Source: Blautia sp.
GTDB taxonomy: Bacteria > Bacillota > Clostridia > Lachnospirales > Lachnospiraceae
Assembly: GCA_029257805.1 (NCBI GenBank)
Contig: JARIAR010000009.1
Coordinates: 62,001 to 126,000, forward strand
DNA length: 64,000 nt
Reading direction: 5' to 3'
Position 1 is the first letter of the stretch, and every line of letters begins with the position of its first letter. Both the position numbers and the translations under genes were made by a program. Positions 9,194 to 16,668 of the stretch are shown one piece after another. A model generated the notes under the pieces. The model was not told the origin of the DNA, did not search any database, and saw only the letters and a list, made by a program, of their open reading frames with translations.

Positions 9194-9735
9194 CAAAATC
9201 CTAACTCAGCAAGTAAATCCCCTGTAATTCCCGTATCATCTGGGACAGTATCCTGATCAACTGGAATCTTTGCTTCATCTATCTTGGGCTGTATCAGATT
9301 TTCTGAAGTTTCTGAAATGGAATCCTCTGCTGCTGTTCCTTCTTTTACCGGCACTTCTTCGGCTTCATGGATTGCCGTCTCCAGCAACACATCCTCCGGA
9401 TTTTTTTTATTCTTTAAGGTTTCTTTCTTCCGTTTTTGAGGTCTATTTTCTTTTGGTGTTCTCTGCTGATTTTCCTCGTTTTCTTTCGTTTCTTTTTCTG
9501 AATAGGAAGATCTATCATCAATCGCTGCGATTGCTGATCTTAATTCCTGAAGGGCAGATATAGAATCCTCAATCTGTTTCAATAAACTTTGCTTAGACAG
9601 TACAAGTACCGGATACTTTCCATTTTTACTTACCTCCAAAATCTGCTGGATTTCAACCATGTTTTTTTCTACATGCTGTGCACGGTATCCATAATACACA
9701 TGGACTGCTACATCACCTTTTCTAATTTTTTGCAT
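9193..9735 (-). CDS. Hypothetical protein with basic/acidic low-complexity C-terminus
   Basis: 180 residues from the ATG at 9735, chosen for the AAAGGA ribosome site. The N-terminal 60 residues look folded (KIRKGDVAVHVYYGYRAQHV). The remainder is a Lys/Glu-rich linker and an acidic tail, typical of disordered protein. Coupled to the downstream gene by a TGATG overlap. A CATATT match lies 80 bp upstream (9815-9820), and a copy of the dispersed palindrome lies just beyond it. Function unknown. Confidence 0.65.
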   Translation of the reverse strand: MQKIRKGDVAVHVYYGYRAQHVEKNMVEIQQILEVSKNGKYPVLVLSKQSLLKQIEDSISALQELRSAIAAIDDRSSYSEKETKENEENQQRTPKENRPQKRKKETLKNKKNPEDVLLETAIHEAEEVPVKEGTAAEDSISETSENLIQPKIDEAKIPVDQDTVPDDTGITGDLLAELGF

Positions 9736-9854
9736 TTTATCTTTTCCTTTCTTCTTATAAATATTTCGATAGTATCTCTGGAAAGGGGCTATATACTGTC
9801 TTTCCATTTTTATTAATATGCCGAATTCCTTCCAGTCCATCGCCTGTATTCTGC

Positions 9855-9876
9855 AAAACGAATTTTAATTCGTTTT
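9855..9876 (-). repeat. Dispersed palindrome copy 1
   Basis: The minus strand carries AAACGAATTAAAATTCGTTT with one extra A and T at the ends (22 bp). It lies upstream of the gene at 9735. Perfect match to the copies at 22299 and 42622. Confidence 0.85.
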
Positions 9877-9884
9877 TTGCGTAA

Positions 9885-9942
9885 AAAAAGAAGCGCCCGG
9901 ATTACCACAAACGAAAAGGAGAATCGAATCCAGGCACTTCTT
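9885..9942 (-). terminator. Hairpin terminator downstream of the DUF4317 gene
   Basis: Imperfect inverted repeat (9891-9903 against 9927-9939) followed on the minus strand by CTTCTTTTTTT. It ends leftward transcription. Confidence 0.6.
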
Positions 9943-10151
9943 ATGGGGGCAAGACAAAAAATATAGGATAGAGGTACATGACACTTTCCACTGCTAAAAC
10001 AGGGAAATTCTGTCTTTATCAACCACTACATTAACTGATACCTTCCGGCGCAGTTTGATGCGCATCTGATAACAGGCTAAAAAACGTGGATGAAAAAACC
10101 TGACTTTTTCTTGCCCTTCCTATTAAATATGATTAATCCGATATTGTACGA
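9943..10151. other. Intergenic region without a convincing gene
   Basis: With the flanking palindrome and terminator this is part of a 416-bp gap. The only reading frame of note is a 23-codon ORF on the minus strand (9994-10065), and it has no ribosome site. It may be the trailer of the DUF4317 transcript. Confidence 0.4.
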
Positions 10152-11267
10152 TTAGCGAACCTGTATGCCATTAATCTCCGTCTCTTCCATTGGAATAACA
10201 AGGCATTTTCTTCCGTCAATGATTTTTGTTTTCACAAGGTCTACGCGGTCAGGGGAAACATTTATTACAACATCCGGGGTTTTAATTTCAAATTTTCTTG
10301 TGTTTGTAATATTGGATGCCACGAAAGCTGATTTCTCTCCTGTAGCAAGCTCATACTGCTCGTCAAAGCTTTCAAGCTTTTCCTCCTCTATACCGCAGTC
10401 CTCAAAGAGGCGTTTTACCTCAGACTTTGTAAAAACAACAGGTTCCGACTCATCTTTCTGTGCTTCTATAATTTCATTTAGATGTTCGTGAATGGCAAGA
10501 ACAGTATCATAGGCGCAGTCTTCCCCCAGCGTTTCTTCTACAAGGACGGTGAAGGAATCTCTCTGTTTTTTGGCTGTAAGCGGCGCTGCACAGCCCAAAA
10601 ACTCACTGACAAAATCAGAGTGAGTATTCTCCGGATTTTTTGTGTAGTAGAAGATACTGTGAAGATCCGTGCTTCTGTCGTTAAAGACAGGGAAGAGAAA
10701 ACCGAGATCCGGCACAGATACAAGCCAGTCGCGCACACAATCCTCAATATTGTTTGTTGTCCCATTATAACACAGCCCTGCTTTTGAGAGTTTTACAGGA
10801 CAGATACTGCAGAGAATGTGTTCATAAATTTCATCGGAAGCGTCAAACATTTTCTGACCGTCAGAAGATTTTTTCGGAATATCATAAACTGCATGAATCA
10901 GGATAATATAGTAGTTTTCCCCGTATTCGTAATTTTCAATAATCTTGTTATAGAAACTTTCTACAAGCGCTTCATCCTTCAACTTGCTTTCTTTCAGTTT
11001 CCGTAGTAAATACTGTGCTCCCCCTTCCTTCTCCTGTTCCAGAGGAAACTCCATATTCAAGAGGTTCTTTCCTATTGTGCCGGACAGCGTTTTTTTGAAG
11101 ATTTCGAAATATTTGAATGTTTCTTCCTCTGGCAGAGACAAAAAAGCCTCTTTGATTTTTGTTTTCTTATTTTTTTCTCCATCCACATAGCAGCCACAAA
11201 TGCGGGTAATACAGCAATTATCTGGAGAAAACTGCTTTTTAATTTCAGATACTTCTTTTTTGTTCAT
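10152..11267 (-). CDS. DUF4317 family protein
   Basis: 371 residues. The N-terminus (MNKKEVSEIKKQFSPDNCCI, then TRICGCYVDG) matches what I know of DUF4317, a family common in Clostridia with no assigned function. No signal peptide or membrane helix. Upstream (about 11320-11335) is a conventional extended -10, TGCTATAGT, rather than the CATATT box of the element genes. It is therefore probably transcribed by housekeeping RNA polymerase and may be passenger DNA. Confidence 0.8.
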   Translation of the reverse strand: MNKKEVSEIKKQFSPDNCCITRICGCYVDGEKNKKTKIKEAFLSLPEEETFKYFEIFKKTLSGTIGKNLLNMEFPLEQEKEGGAQYLLRKLKESKLKDEALVESFYNKIIENYEYGENYYIILIHAVYDIPKKSSDGQKMFDASDEIYEHILCSICPVKLSKAGLCYNGTTNNIEDCVRDWLVSVPDLGFLFPVFNDRSTDLHSIFYYTKNPENTHSDFVSEFLGCAAPLTAKKQRDSFTVLVEETLGEDCAYDTVLAIHEHLNEIIEAQKDESEPVVFTKSEVKRLFEDCGIEEEKLESFDEQYELATGEKSAFVASNITNTRKFEIKTPDVVINVSPDRVDLVKTKIIDGRKCLVIPMEETEINGIQVR

Positions 11268-11415
11268 TTTTTCTGTTGGAAAGTATTATCTTTCCTACGT
11301 CTCCTTTCTTCTTTTTTTCTACTATAGCACGTCCTCTAAAAATAATTTTTTCAGATAAAAAAACAAGCATATAGCGAAAGTTCTTAAATAATATGGTGAA
11401 AGTTTGCTCACGCAA

Positions 11416-11447
11416 AGACCCCCCGGAGCATCTGCCCCAGGGGGTCT
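11416..11447 (-). terminator. GC-rich hairpin terminator
   Basis: AGACCCCC pairs with GGGGGTCT just downstream of the Cna-B/SpaA surface-protein gene. Confidence 0.6.
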
Positions 11448-11453
11448 CTTCTG

Positions 11454-14400
11454 CTATTTCATTTTAAAAGTAACAGTGTTGCGGACTACATCATTGTGAC
11501 TGTAATCGTCAAAACGCTGTTTTTCATTTCGGAAAGTGATTTCTGCTTTCAGATTCTTCAAATCCAAAGTTGCAGTGCCATACGCGATCTCTTCCGGCTT
11601 TTTGCCATACTCAGCCTTACCTACCTGTTGGATCTTCACATTTGCAGTGTTCGGAGTCGCTTCTGCCAGATAATAACGCAAAACCTGCTTCTCTGTGATT
11701 TTGTATGTGCCTATTGGAACATTTTTAATAGTTGTACTTAATCGGGCATACCCATCCGGATCTATGGAATAATTACCTTTTTCAAATGTCACATATGTTT
11801 CATATGTGTGAGCATTGCCGCGGATGTCTTTTCCATCTGCTTTAAACAGAAATGTTGGATTTCCATGCGCCCAGGTAATGTCAGATTCCTTAATACGCTT
11901 ATTGATCTTGATTTCTCCTTCTGGCAGACGTTTTGGTTCATTTTCAACCTCAAAGGTCTGATGCAGTTGCGCTTCGGAGTCAGCAGAAAGTGTCACTTCC
12001 TTTGACCAGTTTCCGGTATACCCTTCCGGCGGCTGCTCTTCCACTACCTTGAATTTCCCATTATTTTCAGAAGTGATTTCCAGTTCTTTGGAAATGTATT
12101 TCTTTTGGGCGTTATCCCAGAAAAGTAGCGCTGCAGCTCCAAGAGTATCTTCGTACTTGCTTGTCGCTTTATTATACTGATATACATGGAATACTGCATC
12201 CGTAGCTGTAATTACCTCTTTGGTAATAGCATCTTTTTTTACAACGGATATAGTTCCTTTCGGATTTTTAATCTTTGTATTCGTTGCTGTCAATGAAAGA
12301 GTCTGTTCTGAATCACCACCTTTTATAAAGGCTACTTCCTTAGACCAGCTTCCGGTGTATCCTTCCGGGTTCTTTGTTTCAATGACTTTGAACTTTCCAT
12401 CGTTTTCAGAAGTGATCTCCAATTTTGGGGAGATATATTTCCTTTTGGCATTGTCCCAGGAAAGTGTTGCTGTTGCTCCAAGAGTATCTTCATACTTGCC
12501 TGTCTCTTTATTATACTGATATACCTTAAATACAGCATCACCAGACGTGATCACTTCTCCTGAATCCGCATCCTTCTTGATGACAGATACCGTTCCTTTC
12601 GGATTTTCAATCTTTTTGTTTGTCGCCGTCAGTGAAATGTTCTGCTCCGAAGTGCCGCCTTTTGTAAAGGTTACTTCTTTGGACCAATTTCCAGTATAGC
12701 CTTCCGGGTTCTTTGTCTCAATGACTTTGAACTTACCGTTGTTCTGGTCGGTGATTTCAAGAAGTTTAGATTCATATTTTTTTCGTGTGGCATAATATAT
12801 AAAACTTCTCTTACTTCCCAGCGTATCCTCATAGTCTCCAGTATTTTTGTTGTACTGGTATACTACGAACTCAGCTCCTGTCAGCAAGCTGCCGCTGTCG
12901 GCGTCCTTTTTCGTAATGGAAATCTTTCCATGCGTTTTCTTCTGTAAAGTAATAACCGTTTCTACTTCATTACTTGTTTTATTCTCACTCCGTCCGGAAC
13001 GGGTCAGGGTAACTTTTCCGGTATTTTTCACAGAATAGTCTCTTCCGTTCACATAGGAGCTGAGGTCTACGTTACTCTTAATCGTAACCGGAATATATAC
13101 ATTATATGTCTCATTGTAAAAAGAGGATGATCTGGTGTTATTGGCAGTCACCGTTACATTCTGTCCACTTACACTAACATTGAACCGGCTTGTAACATCG
13201 GAACCAGAATCCAGTTTCACACGGATTCCACTCTGGTTGATCTGCAGGTCGGAATGAATAGTATCTGTAATCTTATAAGAGTCATACCAATAATCGCTCT
13301 GTTCATAAGGAACATAATGACTTAATTTATATGTGAAAGTTTCATTTCTGTCGTCCAGACGATCCTTTAAAACATCTTTCTCATTGTTATCGCTTACTGT
13401 TTTGCTGAGAGGTTCAGAAATCGGGATTTTTGTCAGTCGTTTGAAGAAGATCCCCTGCCAGCCCTGCCACAGGTTTCCGGACTTGTAAATATCATAATCA
13501 TTTACACTGCCGGTATAACCACTCTGCCATACCTGTTTGGATTCCCCGTTAATATCCCTCATTCCGTTGGAAAAACGGTAGTTTTCACGTGCAGAATAGA
13601 ACTTGTATTTCAGATGGGTTCCACTGTAATTGACCTGCACCCAATGGGATGTATTATCATCATTAATGCTATTTCCATTAAGAGGCGGTTCCTCCCAGGG
13701 AGCGATGAACAGATTTCTCCCGCTCGCCTTATAAAGCTCACAGTCATTGGCAACATAAACTTTATCCGGGTTTGTGAGTATTTCCACACCCTGACAGATG
13801 TCAATATCTGCAAATGTGATAAAACCTTTGACACTGACCGGCTGTCCAGTTTCGTGGTCATAAAAAGCAAGATCTGCTGTCATATCACGGGTATTACAGT
13901 TGTTCAGACCAATCTTATTCATATCCACATAAAAATAACCAATTTCTGGGGCACCTTCGAAGGAATACAGCGTATAATCTGTAACTGTAAGCTTAATATC
14001 CAACTGACGACCTTTATAAGTTCCTACGTTGTAATACCAGCAGCCAATCCGTCCAGCCAGGGATTCATCCTGGAGCGTACAGTATTTATGTCCGTCAGAT
14101 GTGGTGCTAAAACTTGCTCCAAATGGTGAAACGGAGGAATTGCTATTAAATTTCGGAAAAAAACTGTAACTTCCATCCATCGTAGTAGAGGAATTCGCTA
14201 CAGTCACACCGCCTGCATTTTTCGCCAGTGTGGAGGAAGTTTCAAAAGTTGTCGGTCCACACACCCCATACTGATCACAGTAATAATTCTGTCCTCCTAC
14301 TTTATAAGTTTTATTGAACATCAGGTTTCCACTATAATCATGGTCAAAATAATGTCCAACACCATCTACAACCTGATAGCCAAGTTCGCAGCGGATGTAA

Positions 14401-15332
14401 TTGTCCGGGAAACAGTATTTCCATACGTAATCTGACGCTTTCTTGCTGTTCCAGTCGCCACCTTCTTTGACAAGCTTCAGCCAACCACTCAGGAGATAGC
14501 CATTGCTGTCTGCATAATAAACATCCTTGTTCAGGGAGAAACGGCCTTTTACAAAATAATGTCCACCTTTATACACACGGTAATGTCCGTCTGGTGTCAA
14601 ATGTATGCCATCGGAGGTATTGTCTCCTTTGCCACCCATAGTAGCAACACGATCCCATATCTTTTCTGCATCTTTCAAATAATTATTCACACCAACATTC
14701 ACACCAACTTTATAAAAAAAAGTATCACTTTTTTGATCTGCCAATGCAGTTTCTGTGATCACAGGAGCCTGGGTTTCCCCTTCCCAGACATAGTTTGGTG
14801 TCCCGTCTTCCAGATAGCCGTCAAATTCAAGATGCCCTTCCGAAGCCGAACTTTCCTCTTCTGCTGGAATTTCTCCTGCAGAGGATTCTCTACTGGTATC
14901 TGGTGTAGTTTCTTCTGCAATACCCATATCTTCCATCAGAGAATCCATATTCTCCTCTTTAGAAGGTGTTTCGATAATTTTAGTTGTAATTACATCAAGA
15001 AATACCTCGCTTGCTGGCATGAAGAATATATAATTGTCTTCCGTATCCGGAAGGACATCAATTTCCCCGTCTACGCCATATGCCTCAATAGATTCCACAG
15101 AATATCCTGCATCAGGAATTACACAGATATTGACCATTTCGTCCGCCTGAAATTCAGTTCCGTTAAGAAAAATCACTTCTGCATGGTCTGATGTTTCATC
15201 GACCGTATAGGTCATTATGCTCTCTTCTTCTGTCATTTCAACAGGTACATCAGCCGCTGCTGCAATATAAGCTGCTGAATAAGAGGTCGCTGTTACCACT
15301 GCCAGAAGAAGTGCAAGCAGTTTCTTTTTCAT
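11454..15332 (-). CDS. Large secreted surface protein with three Cna-B/SpaA-type repeats
   Basis: 1292 residues. Signal peptide at 1-27. An acidic linker is followed by a YYADSNGYLLSGW-type wall-binding repeat near residue 280 and a long beta-rich N-terminal region. Three tandem SpaA-like domains of about 113 residues each (about 11930-12945) carry repeated KKDA, YQYNK and NPEGYTG(N/S)WSKEV motifs; a fourth, different domain closes the protein. Lys, Asn and Glu placements suggest intramolecular isopeptide bonds. No LPxTG-type anchor or C-terminal membrane helix is present, which is unusual. The gene's own ribosome site is weak; its ATG overlaps the stop of a 64-codon ORF (ATGA). Confidence 0.85.
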   Translation of the reverse strand: MKKKLLALLLAVVTATSYSAAYIAAAADVPVEMTEEESIMTYTVDETSDHAEVIFLNGTEFQADEMVNICVIPDAGYSVESIEAYGVDGEIDVLPDTEDNYIFFMPASEVFLDVITTKIIETPSKEENMDSLMEDMGIAEETTPDTSRESSAGEIPAEEESSASEGHLEFDGYLEDGTPNYVWEGETQAPVITETALADQKSDTFFYKVGVNVGVNNYLKDAEKIWDRVATMGGKGDNTSDGIHLTPDGHYRVYKGGHYFVKGRFSLNKDVYYADSNGYLLSGWLKLVKEGGDWNSKKASDYVWKYCFPDNYIRCELGYQVVDGVGHYFDHDYSGNLMFNKTYKVGGQNYYCDQYGVCGPTTFETSSTLAKNAGGVTVANSSTTMDGSYSFFPKFNSNSSVSPFGASFSTTSDGHKYCTLQDESLAGRIGCWYYNVGTYKGRQLDIKLTVTDYTLYSFEGAPEIGYFYVDMNKIGLNNCNTRDMTADLAFYDHETGQPVSVKGFITFADIDICQGVEILTNPDKVYVANDCELYKASGRNLFIAPWEEPPLNGNSINDDNTSHWVQVNYSGTHLKYKFYSARENYRFSNGMRDINGESKQVWQSGYTGSVNDYDIYKSGNLWQGWQGIFFKRLTKIPISEPLSKTVSDNNEKDVLKDRLDDRNETFTYKLSHYVPYEQSDYWYDSYKITDTIHSDLQINQSGIRVKLDSGSDVTSRFNVSVSGQNVTVTANNTRSSSFYNETYNVYIPVTIKSNVDLSSYVNGRDYSVKNTGKVTLTRSGRSENKTSNEVETVITLQKKTHGKISITKKDADSGSLLTGAEFVVYQYNKNTGDYEDTLGSKRSFIYYATRKKYESKLLEITDQNNGKFKVIETKNPEGYTGNWSKEVTFTKGGTSEQNISLTATNKKIENPKGTVSVIKKDADSGEVITSGDAVFKVYQYNKETGKYEDTLGATATLSWDNAKRKYISPKLEITSENDGKFKVIETKNPEGYTGSWSKEVAFIKGGDSEQTLSLTATNTKIKNPKGTISVVKKDAITKEVITATDAVFHVYQYNKATSKYEDTLGAAALLFWDNAQKKYISKELEITSENNGKFKVVEEQPPEGYTGNWSKEVTLSADSEAQLHQTFEVENEPKRLPEGEIKINKRIKESDITWAHGNPTFLFKADGKDIRGNAHTYETYVTFEKGNYSIDPDGYARLSTTIKNVPIGTYKITEKQVLRYYLAEATPNTANVKIQQVGKAEYGKKPEEIAYGTATLDLKNLKAEITFRNEKQRFDDYSHNDVVRNTVTFKMK
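11930..12945 (-). repeat. Three in-frame 339-bp repeats within the SpaA-type gene
   Basis: Units begin near 12945, 12608 and 12269 (minus direction). Each encodes one about 113-residue SpaA domain, and units 1 and 2 are most alike. They are prone to recombination and copy-number change. Confidence 0.75.
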
Positions 15333-15523
15333 GTTATCTTCGGGCAGAAAGCCTGTCCGGATAATATATGAAAAAATGGGCTGCCCTGAAGACTTCCTGT
15401 CCTTCCTCCTTTCTCAGAGTTTCTAAAAAAAAGTCTACAGCCCTGTATGTTACTGGCACGCCACATCTTACGGATTTTATCCCGTGGACGGTTGCGCGCA
15501 ATCTTATGGCATCTTTCAGCCAT
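15329..15523 (-). CDS. Candidate 64-residue ORF leading into the surface-protein gene
   Basis: Starts at the ATG at 15523 with AAGGGAG 7-8 nt upstream and a CATATT box 14 nt before that. It is basic and Arg-rich. Its TGA overlaps the ATG of the surface-protein gene (ATGA), so it could serve as a translational leader. The peptide itself is not recognised, and an overlapping frame (GTG at 15531) is also open. The context supports translation more than the sequence does. Confidence 0.45.
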   Translation of the reverse strand: MAERCHKIARNRPRDKIRKMWRASNIQGCRLFFRNSEKGGRTGSLQGSPFFHILSGQAFCPKIT

Positions 15524-15530
15524 CGTACCA

Positions 15531-15563
15531 CTCCCTTCTGCTTTTTTGTACCTTTAAAATATG
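15531..15563 (-). promoter_or_regulatory. CATATT box plus AAGGGAG ribosome site
   Basis: CATATT (complement of 15558-15563), 14 nt, then a block ending AAGGGAG, before the ATG at 15523. Likely promoter of the leader ORF and surface-protein gene. Confidence 0.45.
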
Positions 15564-15602
15564 CTGGAAAGGCAAAAATACATCAGTGGAGTGGAAAATA
15601 CA

Positions 15603-15623
15603 AAAACGAATTAAAATTCGTTT
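15603..15623 (+). repeat. Dispersed palindrome copy 2
   Basis: AAACGAATTAAAATTCGTTT with one flanking A, 39 bp upstream of the CATATT box of the surface-protein operon. Confidence 0.85.
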
Positions 15624-15849
15624 AAAAAAATCGCACAAAAAAGAACCCTACCCAGAGGCGAGTTCTTTTATACTTTTATGATAAAAAACATCTGCTACCT
15701 TCAGTCAACAACTGTTTTCAATAAAAAAAACAGCTGTAATCAGCTGTTCTTCCCACCCGGCTGGCGTACTTAAGATACGCTTAATACAAAGTATCAGGGA
15801 ACAGGTGTATACAGTACATCTCTGTCTGTACTAATATAATATACTATTC
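15624..15849. other. Gene-free region with inverted repeats
   Basis: Holds a hairpin, AACAGCTG/CAGCTGTT (15729-15748), followed on the minus strand by a T-run, a plausible terminator for the DUF3800 gene. It also holds a near-palindrome GCGTACTTAAGATACGC and an inverted repeat AGTACA...TGTACT around 15810-15830. No gene seen. Confidence 0.5.
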
Positions 15850-16545
15850 TTATGGAAATGTCAAGATTGTTTGGTTATCTTTTATTCGCAAATTTCGCTC
15901 TTTTTTTCTGTAAGAAGTCCATATTCTATTTGCTAAGATATCACTTGCTTGAATCATATAATTGGCACTAGAATCGCAATAATGAATGATAACCTCAACC
16001 TTGGAATCAAACATATGTGGATGTCTAATTCCATAATCAAAGTTTGCAATCCCATGCTGTAATTCTTCTTTAATGGAATCTCTCAAATCATAATATCCAT
16101 TCGTAGCTGTCAGTTGCTCATCAATGTAAATAGATATTGTTATATCCTCATCTTTTGAAATAATACCATCTGTGATCAATTTTTTTAACTTACTTTTAAT
16201 ACACCTTTTCAATATATAATCTTTATATCTGCAAATAGACTTTTTATCTGCTAATACATAGTCATACAACCTCGAAATGTCTACAACAACAGCTACGGAA
16301 TCGTATTTCTTTACTGAATTATACAACGATCTTTTATGTTTTACTTCAAGAGTTGCTGCCTTAAGCTCATCGTCTCTTTTCAAAGCGTTTTTAATTTTTT
16401 TATTCGCATTGATGTATTTACGTCTTGCAGAATCCAAATCTACTCTACTTGTAAATACATAGCCAGCATAAACAAAATATCCACTCGATTCATTTTTATG
16501 TAACACACCTGAATCGTCAAAGAAAAAAATCACTTCTTGTGAAAT
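15850..16545 (-). CDS. DUF3800 family protein
   Basis: About 231 residues. The N-terminus has FFFDDSG, matching the DUF3800 start (usually DESG), and the C-terminus has QASDILANRIW. Members are proposed RNase H-fold proteins, some linked to defence. The start is uncertain: a strong GAGGTGAT site (about 16549-16556) has ideal spacing to an ATT codon at 16545, while a GTG at 16533 and a TTG at 16608 are poorer choices. The TTG would fall within the promoter. A housekeeping-type promoter (TTGTTT, 17 bp, TATAAT) lies at 16580-16608, so this is probably cargo. Confidence 0.7.
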   Translation of the reverse strand: MSQEVIFFFDDSGVLHKNESSGYFVYAGYVFTSRVDLDSARRKYINANKKIKNALKRDDELKAATLEVKHKRSLYNSVKKYDSVAVVVDISRLYDYVLADKKSICRYKDYILKRCIKSKLKKLITDGIISKDEDITISIYIDEQLTATNGYYDLRDSIKEELQHGIANFDYGIRHPHMFDSKVEVIIHYCDSSANYMIQASDILANRIWTSYRKKERNLRIKDNQTILTFP

Positions 16546-16579
16546 AATAATCACCTCTAACCTTGTAGATTCCTGTATA

Positions 16580-16608
16580 ATTATATCAGATAGAAGTATT
16601 ATAAACAA
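16580..16608 (-). promoter_or_regulatory. Sigma-A type promoter of the DUF3800 gene
   Basis: TTGTTT (complement of 16603-16608), 17-bp spacer, and extended -10 TGATATAAT (complement of 16580-16588 includes the TGA). Conventional, unlike the CATATT boxes. Confidence 0.65.
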
Positions 16609-16633
16609 GAGCTTCCCAAAACTATTTACGCAG

Positions 16634-16659
16634 AAAGAGCAGGATTTCTCCCGCTCTCT
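16634..16659 (-). terminator. Hairpin after the CAP-domain gene
   Basis: AGAGCGGG pairs with CCTGCTCT 10 bp past the stop at 16669; the following T-run is weak. Confidence 0.45.
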
Positions 16660-16668
16660 CCTTTTTCC

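Noticed and set aside
9994-10065. 23-codon leftward ORF after the DUF4317 gene
   Set aside because: No ribosome site; noted only in the gap description.
15334-15531. 65-codon alternative frame (GTG start) overlapping the 64-codon leader
   Set aside because: GTG sits too close to the ribosome site, and the frame lacks the ATGA overlap with the surface-protein gene.
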